Assembly (NCBI GenBank): GCA_964582085.1
Contig: CAZOPV010000010.1
Location: forward strand, 59,229 to 123,228
Length of the DNA: 64,000 nucleotides
Direction of reading: 5' to 3'
Source: JADGNF01 sp964582085
Lineage (GTDB): Archaea > Thermoproteota > Bathyarchaeia > Bathyarchaeales > Bathycorpusculaceae
Made by a program: the position numbers and the translations under genes. This document shows positions 35,163-44,078 of this stretch, piece by piece. Every line of letters begins with the position of its first letter. Within the stretch, counting starts at the first letter, position 1. The notes below the pieces were generated by a model that did not search any database, was not told the DNA's origin, and worked only from the letters and a program-made list of their open reading frames with translations.

Positions 35163-35404
35163 AACTCCTCTGATGAAAGCTTCTGTTTGTTCTTATTTTA
35201 ATTTTGTTAACATATACAACTAGTTTGCGTGATACATGTCCTTTTAGACCATCTTACTTTTAGACTAAGTACTCGTTTAGACTGCACCTCTCTGCAGGAT
35301 CAAAATTGATCGAAGAGCAACTTTTTTTACCAAATTTTCATAAGAGCAGTACACATTTAAGTGCCGACAACAAATTTAGATATGTAAAAGGAGGCTGAGA
35401 ATTT

Positions 35405-35896
35405 TTGGAGCAAAGATTGAAAATTTTAAGAGCCATGAGTAAAGTCACAGGAAGTCGAAACATAAAAGAATTCGCCATTGCTGTCGGTTTAACTCCAACG
35501 GAAGCAATGATTCAAGTAAATGGATTAGTTAAGGCAGGATTTGCCAAGAAAAGTGGTAGAGGATACGCAATAACCGAAAAAGGGAAACAAACTCTCAAAG
35601 CTATAGAACATGTGGCTACAGGAAAAGAATTTAAATTTTATAACGGTTTAGATCAACCTGCAAATTTATGTGCTACATCAGTAAAGGAATTTTATGACGC
35701 TATAAAAAAGGCGGATGTTGCATCACTCGACTTTCACCTCAGCAGGGGAGATTTTGAGAACTGGATGCGCACCACTTTAGAGGATTTGGATTTTGCTGAA
35801 GAACTACTAAAAATTAAAATGACAGGATTAAAAGGTGAAAAACTAAGAGAAACAATAATAAAAGTAGTCCAACAACGCTATGGCATTGAGTCTTAA
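35405..35896 (+). CDS. HTH transcription regulator-like protein
   Basis: A 163-residue protein. The first 65 residues form a winged helix: LKILRAMSKVTGSRNIKEFAIAVGLTPTEAMIQVNGLVKAGFAKKSGRGYAITEKGKQTLKA, with a clear helix-turn-helix and wing. The rest (about 75-163) is a separate helical domain. It includes FKFYNGLDQPANLCATSVKEFYDAIKKADVASLDFHLSRGDFENWMRTTL, which resembles the DUF5752-type domain found beside archaeal HTH proteins; I am unsure of that name. The start is TTG with AAAAGGAGG about 11 bases upstream. It is convergent with trmO. The target genes are unknown. Confidence 0.75.
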   Translation: MEQRLKILRAMSKVTGSRNIKEFAIAVGLTPTEAMIQVNGLVKAGFAKKSGRGYAITEKGKQTLKAIEHVATGKEFKFYNGLDQPANLCATSVKEFYDAIKKADVASLDFHLSRGDFENWMRTTLEDLDFAEELLKIKMTGLKGEKLRETIIKVVQQRYGIES

Positions 35897-35907
35897 TGTA
35901 AAAATAT

Positions 35908-36384
35908 TTAGCTCTTTGACGTTCTTGGACGTTTTTCTTGCAGTCTGAGCCACCAACTAGGAACCTTAGCGTTTGTGGCTGTATCCCAAAAGTCAAAAGG
36001 CTTAATGTCCAAAATAGGTGTACCATCAAATGCATCCAATCCCCGAACAGTCAAGACAGAGCCTTCACATTTAACTAACTCCACCAGTGTTAGGCCAATC
36101 GGGTTAGGACGTAGATTAGTTCGGACAGCAAACACACCAACCAAGGGTAAATCGCGTCTACCTCTTGGATGCACCTTCAAAGTTTGCCGCTGCGAAAGGG
36201 AGATTTCGCTGAGCCAAAAGAGTACAAAAAGATGAGAAAAACCCTCTATACCATCCAATGCCTCAGCTAATTTCTTGCGCACCACAATCTGTGAAAGGTG
36301 TTGTTTATCTTTAACTTCGTCGCCTCGTGCATCGGTCTTAACAAAACCAATAGGCACTAAAGTGATGGGTTGTTGAGAAATCAT
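35908..36384 (-). CDS. trmO: tRNA (t6A37) N6-methyltransferase TrmO-like
   Basis: A 158-residue protein of the TsaA/TrmO family, which uses SAM to methylate N6-threonylcarbamoyladenosine at position 37 of certain tRNAs. Family signatures are visible: LVPIGFVKT, DGIEGFSHLFVLFWL, VHPRGRRDLPLVGVFAVRTNLRPNPIGLTLVELV and GLDAFDGTPILDIKPF. The bacterial C-terminal extension is missing, as is normal in archaeal versions. It is convergent with the HTH gene. Confidence 0.92.
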   Translation of the reverse strand: MISQQPITLVPIGFVKTDARGDEVKDKQHLSQIVVRKKLAEALDGIEGFSHLFVLFWLSEISLSQRQTLKVHPRGRRDLPLVGVFAVRTNLRPNPIGLTLVELVKCEGSVLTVRGLDAFDGTPILDIKPFDFWDTATNAKVPSWWLRLQEKRPRTSKS

Positions 36385-36510
36385 ACTTAAACGCCTTGGT
36401 TATTATTTAGAGTGAAAAATATATGCGTTTTTAATGAGATTGGTAATATTCCGATTTAGGCATAAGCTTTTATAAACAAATAAAAGACTAACTCTTTTCA
36501 GAGAAAGGGA

Positions 36511-36612
36511 ATGAGAAAGGAGAAGGCTTTCATCACCTTTCTTTTTGCAAGTAACTTTATTTTAATAGCGAAAAACATATCTGATTTCACGATCAGACGA
36601 GAATTTTGTTAA
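36511..36612 (+). CDS. Possible 33-residue leader peptide
   Basis: A short frame (33 residues, hydrophobic middle AFITFLFASNFILIA, charged ends) with GAGAAAGGG before its ATG. It lies about 35 bases after a good TATA stretch (CTTTTATAAAC near 36468-36478) and 60 bases before the secreted protein at 36675. If transcription begins at that TATA, this frame sits in the leader of the downstream gene. It could be chance. Confidence 0.25.
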   Translation: MRKEKAFITFLFASNFILIAKNISDFTIRREFC

Positions 36613-36674
36613 TCGTAAAGGTTTATCTTCACGCGCTCGCATATTCGAGTAGAAATTAAGGAGGAGAAAAATAA

Positions 36675-37346
36675 ATGAAAAAAGAGCAAATTATAGCTAT
36701 TTTGATTGTTGCAACCTTTGCCTTAGCAGCTATACCTTTAGCTTCCGCACAGTCCCTCTCAAAACCATCTGTGACAATTCCAAGTGGTTGGCAACTTGTT
36801 GACGAAACACCCTATCCTAGCGCAGATTCGGAACATGATTCTCAAGGCGCAGGCCTATTGCAATACCAGAACCCCGTTAACTATGACGGCGTTATGATCT
36901 ATTACGAAAGGGCACCTTCAACAACCTACACCACCGCAGACTTACAGAACGAAGTGGAGTACATATTCTCTCGTGATCATGAAAAAATGTATGACGAAAG
37001 CGGAATCATGACGGTTGCAGGTGTCCAAGCAGGATACGCCAAAGGTTATGATTCAACTTATGACGCATATGAATTGGAATTGGTTTTCATAAAAGATAAC
37101 TATTACATTAATGCCTATGCACTATATGACGCTAACTCCCAGAGTGAAAACGCAGTTATGTCCTTGCTAAACAGCATCAGTGGAGGCGGGTTGTTTAGTG
37201 GAACAATGTTATTTATTATAATAGGCGTAGTAGTTGCGGTTGTAGTCATTGTCGTCGTTGTCGTTGTAGTCATGAAAAAACGAAAGAAACCCGCCGCCCA
37301 AATGCCAGCACCAAACTACATCCCACCCCCACCGCCATCACTCTAA
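36675..37346 (+). CDS. Secreted membrane-anchored protein with PsbP-like core
   Basis: A 223-residue protein with a strong ribosome site (AAGGAGGAG). It has a signal peptide to about residue 25 (ASAQS) and an extracellular domain (28-170) with the feel of PsbP/DUF1795 folds: IPSGWQLVDETPYPSADSEH, YDGVMIYYERAP, AGVQAGYAKGYDSTYDAYELELVFIKDNYYINAYALY. That resemblance is weak. A long, valine-rich membrane span (178-203) leads to a basic stop KKRKK and a proline-rich tail ending PPPPPSL. Function is unknown. The tail matches that of the Vps62-like protein at 1604-3337. Confidence 0.8.
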   Translation: MKKEQIIAILIVATFALAAIPLASAQSLSKPSVTIPSGWQLVDETPYPSADSEHDSQGAGLLQYQNPVNYDGVMIYYERAPSTTYTTADLQNEVEYIFSRDHEKMYDESGIMTVAGVQAGYAKGYDSTYDAYELELVFIKDNYYINAYALYDANSQSENAVMSLLNSISGGGLFSGTMLFIIIGVVVAVVVIVVVVVVVMKKRKKPAAQMPAPNYIPPPPPSL

Positions 37347-37476
37347 CAAACAATAGCGTTATCAGCAACAGGTCAAAAAACCCAATTTTTTCTATTGTAA
37401 ACACTTTGTAGGTTTGTAAACAAACAGAGCTTATATTCCAAGTGCTCAAAGAGTAAATACGTAGAGGCGGTGGACT

Positions 37477-37842
37477 ATGTTGCCAAAAATTGTAAGGGCA
37501 AACTCATTAAAGGAGTTTTGGACGTCTGAACAATGCTTTATTTACGAAAATTACGGCGTCACAACTGGCGACAAAAACATTTCAATTGCACGCGCCAGAG
37601 TTGAACCTAAAATGACCACTAGAACGCATCATTTAGAAGGAGTGCAGGAAATCTATCTAATCATAAAAGGAAAAGGCAGAGTTACGGTGGGAGAACTCGA
37701 CGCTGATGTAGCAGAGGGTGATATGGTTGTTATTCCAGCGGGCACAAACCAGAAAATTCAAAACATTGGAGAAACCGATTTAGTGTTTTACTGTATATGC
37801 ACTCCAAGCTTTGATAAAAAATTTTATCATGAAGACGAATAA
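37477..37842 (+). CDS. Cupin-domain protein
   Basis: A 121-residue single-cupin protein. The metal-binding motif is TRTHHLEGVQEIYLIIKGKGRV near residues 49-70, with histidines and glutamate spaced as in cupin motif 1. Motif 2 is seen as EGDMVVIPAGTNQKIQNIG near 83-101. Many such archaeal proteins are isomerases or binding proteins for sugars or small acids; the substrate cannot be told. It has a good start context (GAGGCGGTGGACT, then ATG). No operon partner is evident. Confidence 0.88.
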   Translation: MLPKIVRANSLKEFWTSEQCFIYENYGVTTGDKNISIARARVEPKMTTRTHHLEGVQEIYLIIKGKGRVTVGELDADVAEGDMVVIPAGTNQKIQNIGETDLVFYCICTPSFDKKFYHEDE

Positions 37843-37926
37843 TTCAGAGGTTTATTCTGTTCCCCCAACCAATTTGAAACACATAATTATAAATAAGATT
37901 ATCGATTAAAAATAACTGTGTGAAGG

Positions 37927-39285
37927 GTGGCCTCTGTGAGGCTAAAAACGCAACCTTTTAGGTTATCTGAAGACCAAGAAAAAAAATACAGGCAGTTCTA
38001 TCTTGGTTTTGACATTAAGCAGACTAGAAGAGGACTGTTACTGTTTACAATCCCTATGGTTGCGTTCATCTTTAACGATTACCAATTTCTTGGATTTTCT
38101 AGCATCTTTATAGCAACTGTTTTATTGAGGCTTTGTTTGCTGGTTTTTTTAAGCTTTACATTTTCTTATTTAGGAAAAGTGAAAAATTACCTTGTCTACG
38201 ACAAATTGGTTACAATCACAAGTATTGTCATTTTATTTGGAAGCGGAATTATTCATACAACAAGACCACCAAACTTTATTTTACATGTTTTAATGGCAAG
38301 CATATCACTATTTGTTTTGTACTTGGTCATCTATAATTGATTCATAACTCAAATTTTTCTGGCAACGGCAACTACAATTGGAGAGGCAAGCATTATTTTG
38401 GTTATTCTCCCGTCTTCTGAAAAAACCACAATCTTCACAGTGCTTTTTAGCTTAATATTTGTCAACCTGATTGGGATAGTCAGTGCTTGGCAACTGCATT
38501 TGTATCGTCGCAAAAGTTTCCAAGATTTGTCAAAACGTCAAGAGTTGCAGACTGAACTTGAACAATACACAAAGAATTTGGAGAGTATAGTGGCGGAACG
38601 TATAGAAGAATTAAAAGCGGCGGAACAATTGACCGCTATAGGTACCACAGCAGGTATGGTGGGTCATGATATACGCAATCCATTGACGACCATGACGGCC
38701 TCTATCTACTTATCAAAAAAGAAACTGGAAGAGTTGTCTAATGACAAGATTAAAGAGACTCTGAGGAAAAATTTTGAAGTAATAGAAGAACAAGTCAAGT
38801 ATATCAACAAGATAGTTTCTGACCTTAAAGATTACTCACGGCCACTACACCCCTTCATCCAAGAGATTGAGACGTATGCCTTACTTAAGGAAGCATTAGA
38901 CAGCGTTAAAATTCCTGACAACGTAGAAGTTGATTTACACATAGATGAGCGTCTTATCAAACTGAAAACTGACGCTGGCTACGTAAAGAGAATTTTGATA
39001 AATTTACTCAGCAATTCTGTGCAAGCCATGCCCAGAGGAGGAAAAATAACTTTAGAGGCGATTGCGGATGGAAATAAAGTGCGGTTAAACGTTAAAGATA
39101 CGGGACAAGGAATACCTGATGACGTAAAAACGAAGCTTTTCAAGCCTTTGATTACTACGAAGGCGAAGGGACAAGGATTAGGCTTGGTTGTCGTGAAAAG
39201 GTTAGTGGAAGCTTTGGGTGGAACAGTAACGTTTGAAAGTGAAGTGGGGAGAGGAACCAAATTTACAGTCGACCTACCAGCTTAA
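37927..39285 (+). pseudogene. Membrane histidine kinase interrupted by an in-frame TGA
   Basis: Two stretches in the same frame make one kinase of 452 codons, split by a single TGA at 38338-38340. The first part (137 residues, GTG start) has about four membrane spans. Translation past the TGA continues the membrane region without a shift (FITQIFLATATTIGEASIILVILP), then a coiled linker. The kinase core follows: histidine in GMVGHDIRNPLTTM, N-box NLLSNSVQAMPRGG, DTGQGIP and TKAKGQGLGLVVVKRL. The second part could start alone at a TTG (38398) with GGAGAGG upstream, making a kinase with a single span. It may be a nonsense mutation, readthrough, a split gene or a sequencing error. Confidence 0.85.
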
Positions 39286-39422
39286 AAGCACATGATACTT
39301 CTGGCACTTTTAATAGCAGTCATTTTGGAGGGTTATTTTTTTATTTAAGGGGCCGTAGTAAACTTGTTTTATTAAAAAGAAGACCAACTTCTAAAAGTCA
39401 AAAGTATTCTCAACATTTAGAG

Positions 39423-39497
39423 TGGACCGAGGGGGATTTGAACCCCCGACTTCCGCGTTGCGAACGCGGCGATCATACCAGACTGATCTACCGGCCC
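39423..39497 (-). tRNA. tRNA-Ala (CGC anticodon)
   Basis: The acceptor stem is GGGCCGG with TCGGTCC (two G-T pairs) and the D stem is GATC/GATC. The anticodon stem CCGCG/CGCGG carries the loop TTCGCAA (anticodon CGC, alanine GCG codons). The T stem is GGGGG/CCCCC with TTCAAAT. The discriminator is A and no CCA is encoded. No intron. Confidence 0.96.
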
Positions 39498-39565
39498 CCC
39501 TGTGCTCCATTTTTAAGTAGACAAGCATAGAATGAATAAAAGGGTTTTTGGTGACAGCCCCCTGT

Positions 39566-42500
39566 TTAGTTGATGCTGATAAAGATTTTCTTGCCGTCTA
39601 GTTCAGAGTCACGCCAAGTCGCTTCAACCTCAACTTTAGTTTTATGCAGGAAGACTCTTCGAGTGCGCACTAGTTCAGCCATCTCTTCAAGGTAAGGTTT
39701 TAGCAGGATAATGTTTTCTTCTTCAAGTTCAGCTATGCGCACTGACTCCAGAACATCAGTTGGCAGGTAACCTAGTTCTTTACGTAATGCCTGCACCCGA
39801 CGGGCTAAATCACGCATTACCCCCTCGCCGAGCAGCTTATCGTCGCGTTCGCCACTTATGATTACAGTTATGTTATCGTCTACTGCAGAAACCCACTTGC
39901 CTTGAAGCGGTTGTTGCGGCTCTTGGATAGTGAATTGCGCGGTCTTTATGTTAATTAGCTCTAAGAATATTGGTTCTACGCTTGACAGGGCATTAATTAT
40001 TTTTTCAGGAGCGACAACTATAATGGAGCTCAGCGGCCATCGACGCTTGAGCTTAGCAGATTGTCTTGCAGCATTAACTAGCGAGACACATCTGAAGAGT
40101 AAATCAAAAGTTTCTTCAGTAGCTATGTCCCGCAAAGAGAGGTCAGGTTCAGGCCACTTCTCAAAATTTACAGATTCAGGCAATTCAGGATCAAGTTTAC
40201 GGTAAACTTTTTGGTATAAAGCTTCGCTTATGTGAGGCGTAACTGGATTGAAAAGCAATGTGACAGTTTTTAGAGCATAATGAAGTACTGTGTAGATTGC
40301 TTGGCGCCTCTGATTCGTTTCAGTTTCATCAGTCCACAGTTCCTTGCGGATCATAGGTACGTAGAGTCTGCTTAGTGTTTCTATAACAAAATCTTCTAAA
40401 ATGGCAACAGCAACATTGAACTGACAGCTTTCCAGTTGCCTTGTGTACTCCTCAATTTTATTTTGCAATTTAGAGAGCAACCAATAGTCAGGCTTATCTA
40501 GCAAATTTTCCTTGAGCGCCCAGTCCAAACTAAACTTTTCAGGCGTGAACTTGTCAAATTCGGCGTTCTGCAAAAAGAATCTGCTCAAATGATATAGGGT
40601 AGAAAGCACTTGATAGGTTCGACGGCTTAACTCCTGCAAGTCAAAATTCATGAAGTCAATGGGAGAGCATTTGCGCATCATGTAAAACCGGCTCAGATCT
40701 GCACTGGTGGTCTGAAGAAGTTTATTGGTTTCCACAACGTTGCCTAAGCTTTTACTCATTTTTCTGCCTTTGGAATCCTGTGTCAAACCTTGAAATAGAA
40801 ATGCCTTGTAGGGACTTTCTGCTTTACCTGTCAAAATAACATATTCAAGTAAAAGTGAATTTGCCCAACCACGAGTTTGGTCAATCCCTTCGGTCAAGAA
40901 AGCGGCAGGCACATATTGCTGGAATTCCTCGTCAGTGAACCGAGCAAAAGGTGAAGCACCACTGTTGTGCCAAGTATCCAACACGTAATCCTCTCGCCGC
41001 ATAATACCGCCACATTTTTCACATTTCAAAGTGACACGGTCAACCCATGGCTTGTGCAATTCAAAGTTTTCAGGGATTTTTTCCTGTGCAGCTTCAAGAA
41101 GTTCAGCTTTGCTACCGATTACACGTTTATGCTCACATTTTTCGCAAAGCCACACAGGCAGAGGCGTACCCCAGACTCGTTCACGGCTGATGCACCACGG
41201 TTTGCCCTCTTTGAGGAAAGATATAAAACGGTTTTTTGGTTCGTCAAAGAAATATTCAATTTTTTCAGCAGCTTCCAAGACTTTGCTGTTTATCTTGTCT
41301 GTACGTAAAAAGTATTCTTTTCGGGCTAACCAAACGAGTTTGTGGTGGCTACGCCAGCAGGTGGGATATTCATGTTTGGTTTTTTTAATTTCGACAAGAG
41401 CATTCCTGTTACGGAGTTCATCTACTACACGCATGTCGGCATCTCGAGCGAATACACCTTGGAACATACCTGCATCTTTTGTAAATTTAACTTCGTCATC
41501 GTAGGGCGCAAAGATGGGAACACCGCGCTTTTTGGCTGCCCAAAAGTCTTCTTCGCCGTTGCCGGGGGACAAATGAACCACACCTGTGGCAGTGTTGATA
41601 TCTACAAAATCTTCTCCTATAACGCAGTGCACCAAAGGATTCTCGAGTTCCAGTTCAGCTTGTTTTGGAATTATGTCTTTGAGGGGGTATTCATATCTTA
41701 TGCCTTCTAGAGTTTTTCCCTTCAGGATTTCTTTGATTGAGTAGTTCTTTATGCCAAGTTCCTGCATGACAGCATCGACACGTTGCTTGACCATTATCCA
41801 GATTTCGCCACCAACATGGACTTTGACATATTCGGCTCCGGGTTGAACTGCCAACATTGTATCAGTGATAATGGTAAAAGGCATCGTTGTCCAAATCAAA
41901 AAGAATTCGTTGGCGCTATCAGCTACTTTAAATTTAAAATACAATGAGGGATCTTCCACTTCCTTGTAACTACCCTCATACCCAACTTCTGCGCTACTCA
42001 AAGAAGTTTGACAACCAGGACAATAAGCCACCACATAATAACCCTCTTCAAGTAGATTTTGATCCCAAGCACGTTTGAGAATTTGCCATTCGCGTTCAAT
42101 GTACTCATCCTTGTAGGTCCAGTAGGCTTTCTGCTGGTTGATAGCTATGCCCAACCGTTCATCAGCTTCTAACCACATTTGGTGGTACCGCATGATGGCC
42201 TTCTTGCATTCTTCAATGAAGCGTTCCATGCCTACGCGCTCTAGAAGCTCACGTTTATTTTTTACACCAAGAATTTTTTCCACTTCAAGCTCTACAGGTA
42301 AACCTTGGCAGTCCCAACCCGCCCAGAAGGGCATGTAATAGCCTTGCATGGTTTTCCATCGGTAACGTATATCCTTCATAACTCGCCCACGGGCGTGACC
42401 TATATGAGGAATACCGTTCAGAGTTGGGGGACCCTCCACGTAGCCCAAGTTGCCTTTGTTGGCTGCGCTTAATCGGTTTTCAAGCTTTTCGCGGATATTG

Positions 42501-42598
42501 TTGTTCTCCCAAAACTCTTGGATTTCCTGTTCCAATTCAAGCGGACGGTAATCTTGCGCAAGAGATTGATTGAAAGTTATGGTTGATTTGGCGGTCAC
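39566..42598 (-). CDS. ileS: Isoleucyl-tRNA synthetase
   Basis: A 1010-residue class I synthetase that charges tRNA-Ile. The HIGH motif is in GIPHIGHARGRVMKDIRYRWKTMQGYYMPFWAGWDCQGLP and the KMSKS loop is GRKMSKSLGNVVETN. The CP1 editing domain holds the IWTTMPFTIITDTMLAV segment. A zinc site is seen as CEKCEHKR with CEKCGGIM inserted near the catalytic core. The anticodon-binding helices fill the last third. The length is standard. The start is GTG. It lies next to a tRNA-Ala gene on the same strand, an unrelated pairing. Confidence 0.97.
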   Translation of the reverse strand: MTAKSTITFNQSLAQDYRPLELEQEIQEFWENNNIREKLENRLSAANKGNLGYVEGPPTLNGIPHIGHARGRVMKDIRYRWKTMQGYYMPFWAGWDCQGLPVELEVEKILGVKNKRELLERVGMERFIEECKKAIMRYHQMWLEADERLGIAINQQKAYWTYKDEYIEREWQILKRAWDQNLLEEGYYVVAYCPGCQTSLSSAEVGYEGSYKEVEDPSLYFKFKVADSANEFFLIWTTMPFTIITDTMLAVQPGAEYVKVHVGGEIWIMVKQRVDAVMQELGIKNYSIKEILKGKTLEGIRYEYPLKDIIPKQAELELENPLVHCVIGEDFVDINTATGVVHLSPGNGEEDFWAAKKRGVPIFAPYDDEVKFTKDAGMFQGVFARDADMRVVDELRNRNALVEIKKTKHEYPTCWRSHHKLVWLARKEYFLRTDKINSKVLEAAEKIEYFFDEPKNRFISFLKEGKPWCISRERVWGTPLPVWLCEKCEHKRVIGSKAELLEAAQEKIPENFELHKPWVDRVTLKCEKCGGIMRREDYVLDTWHNSGASPFARFTDEEFQQYVPAAFLTEGIDQTRGWANSLLLEYVILTGKAESPYKAFLFQGLTQDSKGRKMSKSLGNVVETNKLLQTTSADLSRFYMMRKCSPIDFMNFDLQELSRRTYQVLSTLYHLSRFFLQNAEFDKFTPEKFSLDWALKENLLDKPDYWLLSKLQNKIEEYTRQLESCQFNVAVAILEDFVIETLSRLYVPMIRKELWTDETETNQRRQAIYTVLHYALKTVTLLFNPVTPHISEALYQKVYRKLDPELPESVNFEKWPEPDLSLRDIATEETFDLLFRCVSLVNAARQSAKLKRRWPLSSIIVVAPEKIINALSSVEPIFLELINIKTAQFTIQEPQQPLQGKWVSAVDDNITVIISGERDDKLLGEGVMRDLARRVQALRKELGYLPTDVLESVRIAELEEENIILLKPYLEEMAELVRTRRVFLHKTKVEVEATWRDSELDGKKIFISIN

Positions 42599-42776
42599 AG
42601 ATATCCCAATCTATCGCTGAATACACAGAACAGCCTATAAAAATTTAGTCTTTTTTGTTCCCAATCACCACACTAATATTTTGAGATTTTTAACTCTGGA
42701 GTCTACGACAAGATTTATTTTTTTCCTATCCTTAAAATTAGTGCCAACTTTGCCCTCTGATTAATTGGTGAATTAA

Positions 42777-44015
42777 ACGAAAACAAAACGTAAACTCCTC
42801 GTCGGCGTTACTTGTCTTGTCGCCGTCACAGTTTTAAGTGCATTTAGCGCAGCACAAATTTTAACCAGTTCAGAAATGGCTGAGTATAAAGCACAAGCTC
42901 AACGCCTTCTTAGAAATGCCATAGCGCAAGTGGAGGAAATTCGAAACACAACATTGCCACATGTTGAAGTCGAAGTTATAACCAAGCAGTGGGCCATAGA
43001 TACATGGGGAAGAGGTTATGCAGACCAAGATTTGACGAATATCCTTCGAGAAGAGAAAATTTACAAAGGGCTTTTCATAATTGCAGAAAACGAAAGCCTC
43101 TACCAAGCAAATGTGGATTGGGCAGGAAATTGGGGCGCAGCAACCTGGAACGGAAAAATCTATATTGTAAAGGAAAACTTTAACCCGTGGGATTTGCCAA
43201 ACGCCGAAGCCACCTTTGTGCACGAGTTGACGCATATTTGGCAACCACGTTTGCCATATGTTACCACATTTGATGCAGAAAAGGCACAAGCATCGTTAAC
43301 TGAAGGAGACGCCAGCTACATGGGTGATTTTTTCATAAACAAAACCCAGCAGGCCACCACTTTAACGGCTACTTTAGTGGTGGACCAGGCGCCTTTGTTT
43401 CTTATACGCACTCCGCTGCTGAAGGAACTTCAATTAAGTTTACCCACTACAATCTCTTATCTTAACTATTTCCCATATGATTACGGCAAAAAATACGTCG
43501 CTGCCTTATATTCTGAAGGGGGTTGGGCAACAGTGAATCAGGCATACAAAAATCCACCCAGCACCACAGAACAAATTCTTCACCCAGAAAAATATTTTGT
43601 CAACGAAACAGCCCAGCAAATTACAGCTCCGATTTTAGCAGAAAACACTTGGACACAAATAAGCACAGACAGTTATGGTGAATACTTTATACAGGTGATG
43701 CTAGCCAAATGGCTCTCCATAGAAGACGCAAAAGCTGCTTCCTCAGGATGGGGCGGAGACAAATTAACCTACTACGAACGGGGCAACGAATACCTTTTCA
43801 CTTGGAGAATAGGGTGGGACACACATTACGATGCGTGCGAATTCTTTGTTGCGTTCAACTTCATGATGAACAACACAGGGGCAATAAAAGATAGATTCTG
43901 CTATTGGCACATAAACGATCGATACCTCTCCATCGGTTGGGATCAAACTACAAGTACGGTACTCATAGCTTGTTCAAATAACCAAGCGGCAGTGCAACAG
44001 TCGTACTTTAGGTAA
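42777..44015 (+). CDS. Secreted HExxH zinc metallopeptidase-like protein, ACG start
   Basis: Counted from the first ATG (42876) the protein has 379 residues with no signal. The open frame continues 33 codons upstream and encodes a near-perfect signal peptide (basic KTKRK, then LLVGVTCLVAVTVLSAFSAAQ), with no ATG, GTG or TTG. The first codon after the upstream stop is ACG, with GGTG seven bases before it. The zinc motif is FVHELTHIW at about 115-123 from the ATG, and LTEGDA 24 residues later could give the third ligand. This matches gluzincin (peptidase MA-like) proteins. It precedes a surface glycosylation operon. Function outside the cell is likely; the substrate is unknown. Confidence 0.8.
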   Translation, partial: TKTKRKLLVGVTCLVAVTVLSAFSAAQILTSSEMAEYKAQAQRLLRNAIAQVEEIRNTTLPHVEVEVITKQWAIDTWGRGYADQDLTNILREEKIYKGLFIIAENESLYQANVDWAGNWGAATWNGKIYIVKENFNPWDLPNAEATFVHELTHIWQPRLPYVTTFDAEKAQASLTEGDASYMGDFFINKTQQATTLTATLVVDQAPLFLIRTPLLKELQLSLPTTISYLNYFPYDYGKKYVAALYSEGGWATVNQAYKNPPSTTEQILHPEKYFVNETAQQITAPILAENTWTQISTDSYGEYFIQVMLAKWLSIEDAKAASSGWGGDKLTYYERGNEYLFTWRIGWDTHYDACEFFVAFNFMMNNTGAIKDRFCYWHINDRYLSIGWDQTTSTVLIACSNNQAAVQQSYFR

Positions 44016-44078
44016 AAACCAACACAAGGCACTTATTAAAAATCATCTAAGAATAGAACATACGGAGACGGAAAAGTC

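Noticed and set aside
38338..38340. TGA as a reassigned tryptophan codon
   Set aside because: Many other genes in the window end at TGA in the right place, so the general code is standard; only this one gene is interrupted.
40967..41710. Plus-strand frames of 113-157 codons antisense to ileS
   Set aside because: They overlie the editing and zinc-binding parts of isoleucyl-tRNA synthetase and have no protein-like pattern.
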